From: Tateyamaria omphalii
Lineage (GTDB): Bacteria > Pseudomonadota > Alphaproteobacteria > Rhodobacterales > Rhodobacteraceae
Direction of reading: 5' to 3'
DNA: 64,000 bases
NCBI RefSeq assembly: GCF_014651375.1
Contig: NZ_BMWT01000002.1
Location: forward strand, 5,477 to 69,476
Each line of letters opens with the position of its first letter. Within the stretch, counting starts at the first letter, position 1. This document shows positions 1-7,703 of this stretch, piece by piece. A program made the translations under genes and the position numbers. The notes beneath the pieces were generated by a model that saw only the letters and a program-made list of their open reading frames with translations, made no database searches and was not told the origin of the DNA.

Positions 1-253
1 GTCACAGGATAGAAGTCAAACTGGCCCATGCGGCTCTTTTGCGGCAAGTCAGCTTTGGCACACGCGCTGACCGTGCCAGAACCGCCCGCCAAGTCGCCAA
101 CGCTCATCTGGCGATATGTCGAACCCTGCTGCTTGGCAGCTGAGTCAGGCATCTGGCCATCGCGTTGAACGCCACCTGTTTACAGGGTCTTGAGCCTTCG
201 AATGTCGCGTTGCACAGTGCGAAACCAATTCCTGATCCGTCGAAAGGCTGCCA
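1..253. other. Left edge, no gene assigned
   Basis: Two frames are open to the window edge: a plus-strand frame that stops near base 143, and a minus-strand frame of about 35 codons beginning with ATG near base 107. Neither translation resembles a family I recognise, so either could be the end of a gene cut by the window, or neither. The 110 bases before the ion-channel gene would hold its promoter, but I see no clear -35/-10 pair. Confidence 0.3.
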
Positions 254-697
254 ATGACTGCTGCGTCACAAATCCTGCTTGGCAGCGCACTATTGACCCT
301 GTGCGCTCTGGTCCATGTCGGGGCCGTTGCGATGCTTGTTCCATTTCTGACCCGTGTGGCCGACCGATTGGAACGGACCGAATCCCGCCTTCGGACCCTG
401 ATTATCACCAGTCTCAACGTTCTTACTCTGCTGGTCGCACATACGATTCAAGTCTGGTCTTGGGCCTTGGCCTTCTTCGCCATGCGCGCATTCGATGATT
501 TTCCAACCAGTTTTTATTTCGCGACGGCAACCTATACGACCTTGGGGTACGGAGACCTTCTGTTGGGTCCGGGTTTGCGTATCTTCGGAACGTTTGCTGC
601 CATCACCGGTCTTTTGACATTTGGCATCAGCACCGCATTGCTCATGGGGGTCATCGTCAGGTTGCTGCCTTCGGTCGACGAATACGACGATCAATAG
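254..697 (+). CDS. Small two-TM potassium-channel-like protein
   Basis: 147 aa. Residues 96-101 read TLGYGD, the selectivity-filter signature of the two-TM ion channel family (Ion_trans_2), preceded by a short amphipathic pore helix. Hydrophobic segments lie near residues 5-30, 48-72 and 112-135, so the outer helix, pore loop and inner helix are all present with one extra N-terminal helix. There is no cytoplasmic RCK or cyclic-nucleotide domain; only a short acidic tail follows. The protein should sit in the inner membrane as a tetramer passing K+ or a similar monovalent cation. The ATG is preceded by AAAGG. It stands alone, with the next gene convergent. Ion specificity is inferred from the filter only. 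Confidence 0.75.
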   Translation: MTAASQILLGSALLTLCALVHVGAVAMLVPFLTRVADRLERTESRLRTLIITSLNVLTLLVAHTIQVWSWALAFFAMRAFDDFPTSFYFATATYTTLGYGDLLLGPGLRIFGTFAAITGLLTFGISTALLMGVIVRLLPSVDEYDDQ

Positions 698-748
698 ACT
701 ACGCGGCGATTGGTTGGGGTTGTCACCAGATATGGCGGTAATTGTGAT

Positions 749-1303
749 TTAAGGTGCCAACCAAGTGCCCTGCCAACCGTCTTCCCGAACATATGCCGCG
801 CGCTGGTGTTTTTGACCGAGATACACCAGATCAATGTGATCTATCGCGCAACGCAGCACGGCAAAGCGCTCCCTGACCGGCGGCTTTTCGTAGGCAAAGG
901 CGCCTTGGATGGGTGTGCCGGGGTCCGGTGTTGTTCCATAGGATACACGCGACGCAACTGGAACCCTGTCCCATTCGCGCTCAACAAAGGCACCGGTCAG
1001 TATTTTTACGGTTGTGGTTAGGCGGATTTGCAGATGCGATCCGGGAATCCATATGTTGAGGGCGGCCCGCGGCCACTGGCGCAAAGCCTCCGTCTTCTGC
1101 GTCGCCGCATCTGTATGAACTTCGACCTCGCCGTCTGGTTCGTTCGCACGCCGCAACGCAACCGTGCGGGCCTCCGGGACGCCTGATGGTGATACGGTGG
1201 CAAATGTTGGATGGCGGGCCGGTGACCTGGCATCCGCAACGCCCCGGCGCATTTCCTGCCACGCCTTGCCCAGAAAGGCTACCAAGTCGTCGGGGTCATT
1301 CAT
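749..1303 (-). CDS. Pyridoxamine 5'-phosphate oxidase-family FMN-binding protein
   Basis: 184 aa. The N-terminal half has the split-barrel FMN-binding pattern of the PNPOx-like family (HPTFATVSPSGVPEARTV, then a VEVHTDAATQK segment), and the C-terminal half ends YVREDGWQGTWLAP, matching the Alr4036-type pyridoxamine oxidase-like group. The substrate cannot be read from sequence; family members bind FMN or F420 and act on small cytoplasmic compounds. It is the last gene of a minus-strand operon and its start overlaps the end of the lipocalin-like gene by 8 bases, so it is probably translationally coupled. It is not convincing as PdxH itself, whose C-terminal substrate-binding motif I do not see. 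Confidence 0.75.
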   Translation of the reverse strand: MNDPDDLVAFLGKAWQEMRRGVADARSPARHPTFATVSPSGVPEARTVALRRANEPDGEVEVHTDAATQKTEALRQWPRAALNIWIPGSHLQIRLTTTVKILTGAFVEREWDRVPVASRVSYGTTPDPGTPIQGAFAYEKPPVRERFAVLRCAIDHIDLVYLGQKHQRAAYVREDGWQGTWLAP

Positions 1304-2336
1304 ATCCCGTCATCTCCAGATAACCGACGCCACTATGGCTGCCGGTGATATGCACTGGTCCTTCCCAGTAGGGAATGGTCAATGGCATCCAAGCATTTGA
1401 ATTCATCGCCGTTACGGAAACATCAACGCCCTTGTCAGCCAGTTGAACACGCCAGGTTGTCGGCACCTTGCGACCCGCAACCGCGCTCAGCGATACGGGC
1501 TCAGCACGAAACGCACCATCCGGATACGCGGTAGTGCCGCCATCCGCTTCAATCCACGTCGAAGCAGTGTAGCCGCTCCCATCCTGCTGACGCAGCTGAA
1601 AGCCCATCAACTTTTCTCCGCCCTCAAACGACAGTGAAAACCAATCCCACCCTGATTGTGTTTCGGACAAAGGCTGCGACGACCATTCGCGATCCAACCA
1701 TGCAGAGCCAGTGACCTCAACCGGTCCTTCCGGCAGGTTTAAGGTTCCCTCAATCCGGTAGAATGGTTGGGAATAGTAATAGCTGGCTTGGCCTTCAGCG
1801 GATTTGACAGAAAACCCATTCTGCCCATGAAACACCAAGGGACCTTCAGCAGCCAAAGTCATTTCATAACCAAACTCTGTCCCCTGGGCTTTTAGCGACA
1901 GGGTATTTAAGTCGGGACCTTCCATCGCCCATTCGTCAATCCACGCCCGAAACGGTTCGGCCTGAACACCCGCTTGTCCTGTTCCACCTCGCGCAAAACG
2001 TTCGGTCGCAAAATGCATGTCCGGGGTCGTGACGGCGGCGTGGGCAAACCAAATCTGTGGCGATGCCCACCCTTCTTTGTCGCCCGGCGCAAGAGCCGAC
2101 CGGAACAGCGTCCATTGCAGCCCGTATGGTGTGCCATCTGCAGCCTGCAAGTTCGCCGTCAGGTACCACCACTCAATCCGGTAGTTCGGATGCGGGCCGT
2201 GATCGGCAGGAAAACTAAATGACGGGTCCGGTTGCGGGGTGGCAAAGCCATCTGCACCGGACCCCAGACCGGCAAACCCTTGCGCAAATGCAGCAAAGGG
2301 CCACAAGACACAGAAAATCAACGCTCTAACGTTCAT
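1296..2336 (-). CDS. Lipocalin/AttH (CrtC-like) secreted protein of an ABC operon
   Basis: 346 aa from the ATG at 2336, which gives an N-terminal signal peptide (MNVRALIFCVLWPFAAFAQG); an in-frame upstream ATG at 2495 lies inside the permease gene and gives no sensible leader. The mature part contains HPNYRIEWWYLTANL and GWDWFSLSFEGGEKLMGFQLRQ, hallmark stretches of the AttH/carotenoid-1,2-hydratase-like lipocalin fold. Such proteins are encoded next to FtsX-type ABC transporters (the AttEFGH arrangement) and are thought to handle a lipid or lipid-linked substrate in the periplasm. Its start overlaps the permease stop by 11 bases. A carotenoid hydratase role is unlikely because no carotenoid genes are near; the substrate is unknown. 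Confidence 0.75.
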   Translation of the reverse strand: MNVRALIFCVLWPFAAFAQGFAGLGSGADGFATPQPDPSFSFPADHGPHPNYRIEWWYLTANLQAADGTPYGLQWTLFRSALAPGDKEGWASPQIWFAHAAVTTPDMHFATERFARGGTGQAGVQAEPFRAWIDEWAMEGPDLNTLSLKAQGTEFGYEMTLAAEGPLVFHGQNGFSVKSAEGQASYYYSQPFYRIEGTLNLPEGPVEVTGSAWLDREWSSQPLSETQSGWDWFSLSFEGGEKLMGFQLRQQDGSGYTASTWIEADGGTTAYPDGAFRAEPVSLSAVAGRKVPTTWRVQLADKGVDVSVTAMNSNAWMPLTIPYWEGPVHITGSHSGVGYLEMTGYE

Positions 2337-4704
2337 GAGCAAAGACCTTGAGAAGCGCGTTGGGAGGCGTGCGCGCCAGCCGCCATGCAGGCCAGGCAGC
2401 CGCAGCAACCGCCGCGAGTATCGCGTAGATTCCCAAACGCACATAGTCAGCCGGGAACAGGAACATCGGTAGACGCCAACCAAAGGCCTCGACATTGATC
2501 ACGGCCAGCAGCACCCAGGCCAGCCCAAGACCAACCGGCAATGCAAACAGGCAGGCCAGCGCGGCAAAGACAACGGCGCGCAGCAACTCAAGTTGACCTA
2601 TTTTGCGCCGCGTCAGCCCAAGCGCCCACACCGGGGCCAATTGGGGCACCCGCAGATCGGCCAAGGTCAGCAGACTCATCAGCATGGCAAAACCGGCCAC
2701 GGCCAACGTCAAGACATTCAACGCGGCCGTCACGGTGAATGTCCGGTCAAAGACCTGCAGGGAAAACGCCTTGATCGCTGACTGATCCCGTATTGCGCTG
2801 TTGGCAACACCCAAGTCATTCGTCAATACATCCCGGAGCTGTTGCGGTTCGGACGTGCGCAGACCAAACCTCTGTAGCGTAACATCGGGGTGCAATTGAC
2901 GGAATAGCGTCTCTCCAATGACAACCTGCCCTTTGGGATTGCCATAATCGGCCACAACCGCACCAATGGGCAGTGACACTCCCGGCGCAATGCTGATTTC
3001 ATCGCCAACCCAAAGGCCCGCGCGCCGCGCAAGCTGTTCATTGGCAATGACAGCGGCCCCGGCTTCCACCTGATCCCAAGCATCGGTCTCGGCATCCAGA
3101 AATGCCCAGTTGTCGCGATATGTAGGTCCCACGCGCACTCCAAACAGTTGCGCGGGTTGGGTCCTGACCTCGATATCAATGGTAAGCAGCGGCAAGACAG
3201 GGACGTCCAACTTTGCCATTGTTTCCTCAATCGACGCCGCGTGCGCGGTGTCTGTGGCCTCGACATACAATTCCGGCGCAAGCCGTTGATCCAGGAAATC
3301 CACAAATGTCAGCCGGAAACTGGACACCATGGTTGCCACACCGATATTCGCCGACAACGCAAGCAGAAGCGCCATCAAGGCAAGGCTCAGCCCCGGCAGT
3401 TGCTGCTGCGTGTCCGCCCAGAACCAACGGTATTGGGGGGTTTTTGCCGCATGTTCAGCGTACCGAAGAACCGGACGCACAACCACCGGCAACGCCAGGG
3501 CGGCCCCGATCAGGAACAATCCCAAAACGGCGAAGCCAGCCAACAAACCCGATCCGCCCCACAAAAACGCCGCGGCGCACATCAACAAACCAATGGCAGC
3601 AATGGATTGCACACGCTGTACCCGACCAGATGTCATGGCCCATGCACGGGGGCGCGCGCTGGCCAGTAACGGCATCTGCCAGATTTGCCACAATCGGCCA
3701 CCCGCTGCTGCCAAAGTGCCAAGAACAGCAATCGCCAACCCCGAAGCCCACCAGGACGCGCGAAACTCGAGCGTGCCGGCGACTTCGGCGCCGTACAGTC
3801 CGCGCAGGGTTATGGCAACATCTGGCAACAAGACTGCAGCGATCAGATAACCCAGAACGATCCCCAATCCCGCCCCCAGCAATGCCAGCAACAGGATTTC
3901 GATCAGCATCAAGATGACCAAAAAACCCAAAGGCACACCAAGGGCGCGCAGTGTTCGCACCAGTCCACGCCGCTGCTCAAAGGCCAGACCAATGGCGCTG
4001 TAGACGATGAACAGCCCCACAGCGAAGCTGAGCAAGCCGAAAGCGGTCAGGTTCAAGTGAAAACTATCCGTCAGCTCGCCCACATCAGAGGTCTGGTTGG
4101 CAGGTTGCAAACGCAGTCCCGGAACAAGGTCGACAAGCGCGGGCCGGATCATTGGTTGCACCGGATGCAGCAAGAGCCGGGTTAAGTCGTTGCGCCCCAG
4201 CACATGTTGCACCACGCCAATATCACCGACTGCAATTCCCGGTGCGATGGCCGGATCGATGACGATCTGGATATCTGTCTGCAGTCGCTCGGCCGTCTCT
4301 GCATTTGAGTACAGCTGTCCCGGATCGAGAAATGCGGCGAGGTTACCGGTCTGAGCCACCTGCCCCACTCCGAAACTGGCAGGCGACGAAAGAGGGTCAA
4401 ACCCGAGCAGTCGAACTCCGTCATGGCGCCCATCAATTACGGGCGAAACAAGCCATCCCGCCTTGCGCAAGGCAACAAAGTCCTGTTGCGTGATGCTGCC
4501 ACCAGCTTTTGGCACGATCTGATCAAACTGACCTTCGCCCAGCGTCGCCGCCGCGGCATCATAGCTGGCGCGCGCTTCTGCGTTGATCGCCTGCACCCCG
4601 GCCCAAAGCGCGGTTGCCAGCGCGAGACCTGCCAGAAATGCAAACAGCTGCAAGGGGTTCCGTCGCCAGTGAGACAGCAGTGCAACCAGGCAGGCACGTA
4701 TCAT
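2326..4704 (-). CDS. FtsX-like ABC transporter permease
   Basis: 792 aa. An N-terminal membrane anchor (about residues 15-35) precedes a large periplasmic domain, then two clusters of transmembrane helices (about 225-420 and 660-785) separated by a second periplasmic region. This is the duplicated MacB_PCD/FtsX layout of LolC/YbbP-type exporters. The last helix ends in RTPPNALLKVF, a typical FtsX-family terminus. It overlaps the ATPase gene by 4 bases (ATGA) and the secreted lipocalin-like protein by 11 bases. Together they probably form an exporter or extractor moving a hydrophobic molecule from the outer face of the inner membrane. Substrate not determinable. Confidence 0.85.
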   Translation of the reverse strand: MIRACLVALLSHWRRNPLQLFAFLAGLALATALWAGVQAINAEARASYDAAAATLGEGQFDQIVPKAGGSITQQDFVALRKAGWLVSPVIDGRHDGVRLLGFDPLSSPASFGVGQVAQTGNLAAFLDPGQLYSNAETAERLQTDIQIVIDPAIAPGIAVGDIGVVQHVLGRNDLTRLLLHPVQPMIRPALVDLVPGLRLQPANQTSDVGELTDSFHLNLTAFGLLSFAVGLFIVYSAIGLAFEQRRGLVRTLRALGVPLGFLVILMLIEILLLALLGAGLGIVLGYLIAAVLLPDVAITLRGLYGAEVAGTLEFRASWWASGLAIAVLGTLAAAGGRLWQIWQMPLLASARPRAWAMTSGRVQRVQSIAAIGLLMCAAAFLWGGSGLLAGFAVLGLFLIGAALALPVVVRPVLRYAEHAAKTPQYRWFWADTQQQLPGLSLALMALLLALSANIGVATMVSSFRLTFVDFLDQRLAPELYVEATDTAHAASIEETMAKLDVPVLPLLTIDIEVRTQPAQLFGVRVGPTYRDNWAFLDAETDAWDQVEAGAAVIANEQLARRAGLWVGDEISIAPGVSLPIGAVVADYGNPKGQVVIGETLFRQLHPDVTLQRFGLRTSEPQQLRDVLTNDLGVANSAIRDQSAIKAFSLQVFDRTFTVTAALNVLTLAVAGFAMLMSLLTLADLRVPQLAPVWALGLTRRKIGQLELLRAVVFAALACLFALPVGLGLAWVLLAVINVEAFGWRLPMFLFPADYVRLGIYAILAAVAAAAWPAWRLARTPPNALLKVFAHER

Positions 4705-5372
4705 GCCAGACGTCCCTGCCGCAGGTTCAATTGTCGTTTCATCCGCGCAGCGATCGCCCGCGAATGGGTCACCAGAAGAAGTCCGGCACCTGTCTCTTCA
4801 ACTAGTTGCAACAATTGATCCAGAACTTCGGCTGCGGTGACTTCGTCGAGGTTTCCGGTCGGTTCGTCAGCCAACAATAACTTCGGACGCGCCGCAATGG
4901 CCCGCGCGATGGCGACCCGTTGCTGTTGCCCGCCCGACAAGGTTTCGGGGTATTTGCCGAGGTGATCGGTCAAGCCGAGGCGCTGGGACAGACGCTTGAT
5001 CAGATCTTGATCCACGCGTCCGGCCAGCCGCGCCTGAAACGCAATGTTGTCTGAAACCGTGAGCGAGGGGATCAGGTTGAACTGTTGAAAGACCACTGCA
5101 ACGTCCTTGCGCCGCACCTCAGCCCGCGCGCTGTCTGAAAGCGGCCCCAGATCATGGCCCGCTACGTGCACCGTGCCCTCATCCGCGGTGTCGAGCCCCC
5201 CCGCAATATGCAAAAGCGTGCTCTTTCCACTGCCCGACTCTCCGGTCAGGGCCACTGTTTCGCCGGCATCCATAGACAAATCAACACCGCGCAGCACGGG
5301 CACGGCTGCGCTCCCATTGACGAAAGACTTCGTTACGCCCTTGAACTGCAAGACCGGGGCCAAATCCGTCAC
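4701..5372 (-). CDS. ABC transporter ATP-binding protein, LolD/MacB type
   Basis: 223 aa. Walker [10 protein letters not shown] lies at residues 44-52, the signature LSGGQQQR near 142-149, and Walker [13 protein letters not shown] with the D-loop typical of the LolD/MacB/FtsE subfamily (EPTGNLD). It has the usual length for that subfamily and no extra domain. It is cytoplasmic and drives the downstream FtsX-like permease, whose start overlaps its stop by 4 bases; its own start overlaps the UbiB-like kinase stop by 4 bases. True LolD is normally paired with LolC/LolE; the AttH-like partner here argues for a different transporter. Confidence 0.88.
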   Translation of the reverse strand: MTDLAPVLQFKGVTKSFVNGSAAVPVLRGVDLSMDAGETVALTGESGSGKSTLLHIAGGLDTADEGTVHVAGHDLGPLSDSARAEVRRKDVAVVFQQFNLIPSLTVSDNIAFQARLAGRVDQDLIKRLSQRLGLTDHLGKYPETLSGGQQQRVAIARAIAARPKLLLADEPTGNLDEVTAAEVLDQLLQLVEETGAGLLLVTHSRAIAARMKRQLNLRQGRLA

Positions 5373-6700
5373 CCACCATCCGTATAGGTTGTTATCAACT
5401 CGGCAACCGGCACATGCGCACGCAATCGGTTGGCCAACAAATACATGCCCGCAATCTTGCGTTGGACATACAGCAAATCCATCGGAACAGGGTGCGGCAC
5501 AAAACCGTCGGCCGCGAGCGCTTCGCCGGCCGCTTGCAATTTCTTGGAGAGGCCAGACGCGGAGACGTCCAGCACAGGACGCGCCCGAACTTCGTCGAAA
5601 ACCAACATGATCATATCAAGGATCGGCTCACGATACCGCTGTTCGACAGCATCCGGCACCAATTCCATCGCAGCAACATATCGCGCGACATCGCTCCGAG
5701 ATCCGCGCAGACCGGCCTTCAAAAGACCGCGCATCTGGTCTGAAAGTACGGACGGCACGCTGCGGGTCGCGCCGAAATCCAGCAGAACGAGACGCCCGGA
5801 CGCGTGATCAATTCTGTAGTTGGCAAAATTAGGATCTGTTTGCATGACGCCAAAAACAAACAACTCGCGCAGCGCCAAGTCACACAAGACACGGACGATG
5901 TGATCACGTTGATCCTGCTGCATCTCGCCGACGCTCTCAATCTTGTCTGACGGCACAAAGGTCATTGCCAAAACCTTGCGCGTCGATAGCGATGCATGCA
6001 GATGTGGCACAACAACGTGAGGATCATCCGCCAAGAGTGTAGCAAAACGTTCAAGATGCTCTGCCTCAGCCTGATAGTCGGCCTCTTCCTTTAGTTGCGT
6101 GCGGGCTTCGTCCAGGTACGGGGTCAGCTCGAAACCGTCAGGCAATAGGCCGGACAAGCGGATCAACCGCCCGATATTCGCGACATCACTGTCAATGCTG
6201 CGCGCGATACCGGGATACTGTATCTTTATGGCAAGTTCGGTGCCGTCGGGCAGCTGGGCTCGATGCACTTGGCCAATTGATGCCGCGGCAATGGGTCGAA
6301 CGTCAAAATGGGCGAACCGTTTACGCCAACCCGCGCCCCATTCTGCATCCAGCACATCGCGCAGTTGCTGTGGCGGCATGAAATCAGCGTCCGCGCGCAA
6401 TCGCCCCATGATTTCTGCAAGCTCGGGCGGCAGCACATCGCCCGCATCCATCGACATTAACTGTCCGACTTTCATGGCGGCACCGCGCATCCGCGCCAGT
6501 TCATCCGCTATGCGACGCATATTGGTCGGGGTCAGCAACAGATCGCGTGCCACCGGGCGACGGCCCTGCCCCAATTCCAGTGCGCCGCCAAAGGCCATGC
6601 GCCCTGCCACACCGACAGCGAGCGATCCCATCCGGCCAAATCGGGACATGCGCCCTGCGGGTACCGCCAGCGGGCGCGACAAGTGTGAGTGGTCAGTCAT
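5369..6700 (-). CDS. UbiB/AarF (ABC1) atypical kinase family protein
   Basis: 443 aa. It shows the ABC1/UbiB features: KVGQLMSMDAG (the KxGQ motif) near residue 77, AAASIGQVHRAQL as the alanine-rich nucleotide loop, AIKIQYPG with the conserved lysine, and VLLDFGATR as the metal-binding DFG-like motif. The family consists of protein-kinase-like ATPases linked to ubiquinone synthesis or lipid handling. There is no obvious C-terminal pair of membrane helices as in UbiB proper, so it more likely belongs to the soluble ABC1 group. First gene of a five-gene overlapping operon with a lipid-type ABC exporter. The ATG at 6700 is preceded by GGAG. Confidence 0.82.
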   Translation of the reverse strand: MTDHSHLSRPLAVPAGRMSRFGRMGSLAVGVAGRMAFGGALELGQGRRPVARDLLLTPTNMRRIADELARMRGAAMKVGQLMSMDAGDVLPPELAEIMGRLRADADFMPPQQLRDVLDAEWGAGWRKRFAHFDVRPIAAASIGQVHRAQLPDGTELAIKIQYPGIARSIDSDVANIGRLIRLSGLLPDGFELTPYLDEARTQLKEEADYQAEAEHLERFATLLADDPHVVVPHLHASLSTRKVLAMTFVPSDKIESVGEMQQDQRDHIVRVLCDLALRELFVFGVMQTDPNFANYRIDHASGRLVLLDFGATRSVPSVLSDQMRGLLKAGLRGSRSDVARYVAAMELVPDAVEQRYREPILDMIMLVFDEVRARPVLDVSASGLSKKLQAAGEALAADGFVPHPVPMDLLYVQRKIAGMYLLANRLRAHVPVAELITTYTDGG

Positions 6701-6835
6701 ATGCTCCGTCTGTCCTTGCCTTCAACTGAACCTAAGGGGCACCAGGGCGAAATCAATCGACCCACACGGGATCTTTTTGTGAACCGACATGACGTCTGGT
6801 GCCGAAACACAGATCACAAAAAAGCAATGGGGTGG

Positions 6836-6925
6836 TGGCGGACAGGAAGGGATTCGAACCCTCGAGACGGTTTCCCGCCTACGCACTTTCCAGGCGCGCG
6901 CCTTCGACCACTCGGCCACCTGTCC
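6836..6925 (-). tRNA. tRNA-Ser(GGA)
   Basis: Read on the minus strand, a 90-base cloverleaf begins GGACAGGTGGCCGAGTGGTC and ends in CCTGTCC-G-CCA, so CCA is encoded. The 7-bp acceptor stem is perfect. The anticodon loop is CTGGAAA, giving anticodon GGA (reads UCC/UCU). A long variable arm (TAGGCGGGAAACCGTCTC) between anticodon and T arms identifies the class II serine tRNA, and the T loop GGTTCGAATCC is canonical. Confidence 0.97.
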
Positions 6926-6983
6926 AACGCCGTCTCTATCCAATTCGGGTATGGGGATGCAAGCAGGTTACGAACTAATTTTC

Positions 6984-7703
6984 TCAACCATCAAGATGAA
7001 GGTACACGCGACGGTTCATCCGCCCTTTCTTTTCTATTTTTCCGATGCGCAACGCGCCGATTTCGCCGGTTCTGGCAACATGCGTCCCACCGCAGGGCTG
7101 AAGATCAATTGTTGCGTCGCCTTCGCCGATACGCACAAGGCGAATTTCACCGGCACCGCGTGGCGGTTGCACGGACAAAGTCTTGACCATGCTCGGGTTG
7201 GCATCCAACTCCGCCTCTGTGATCCACTCGGCGCTTACGCGCATGTCGCTGGCCACATGGGCGTTCAACATCGCTTCCAACTCGTCACGGTCTTCGGGTG
7301 CATCTGCCATGTCAAAATCCAGACGCCCTCGCCCTGCTCCAATGGATCCTCCGGTTACACCAAAGGGCAGCGCCACGGACAGTATGTGAAGGGCCGTATG
7401 CACGCGCATATGGGCATAGCGGCGTTCCCAATCGAGGCTTTGCGTGACGGTTGTTCCAACACCCGGTAGCGCCCGTGGCTCGGCCGGGACAAGAATGATG
7501 CTTTCGTCATCTCCTTTGATCGCGGTGGCAATGTTCAATGCGCCGCCCTCCCAACTGAGTGTACCGCTATCACCCGGCTGCCCGCCGCCTGTCGGGTAGA
7601 AGATGCTCTGATCCAGAACAATGCCGCCTTCCGGCGTATGCCCCGTCACAACCGCTGAGGCATCGCGTACATAGGCATCGTCGCGGAACATGTGTATAGT
7701 CAT
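6984..7703 (-). CDS. AlaX-type alanyl-tRNA editing protein
   Basis: 239 aa. It has the AlaRS editing-domain layout without the synthetase: SIFYPTGGGQPGD near residue 33, the zinc/catalytic HTALHIL (HxxxH) near residue 100, and LQPCGGTHVARTGEIG (the CxxxH pair) near residue 207. It hydrolyses Ser (or Gly) mischarged on tRNA-Ala in trans. The length fits AlaX-M. Its ATG overlaps the stop of the MscS-type channel gene by 4 bases. Four of the genes upstream in this run deal with oxidative or metalloid stress, conditions in which mistranslation guards matter, but that link is inference. Confidence 0.9.
   Translation of the reverse strand: MTIHMFRDDAYVRDASAVVTGHTPEGGIVLDQSIFYPTGGGQPGDSGTLSWEGGALNIATAIKGDDESIILVPAEPRALPGVGTTVTQSLDWERRYAHMRVHTALHILSVALPFGVTGGSIGAGRGRLDFDMADAPEDRDELEAMLNAHVASDMRVSAEWITEAELDANPSMVKTLSVQPPRGAGEIRLVRIGEGDATIDLQPCGGTHVARTGEIGALRIGKIEKKGRMNRRVYLHLDG

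Noticed and set aside
1296..2495. Carotenoid 1,2-hydratase assignment for the lipocalin-like protein
   Set aside because: Only the fold is shared; the operon is an ABC exporter and no carotenoid genes are near.
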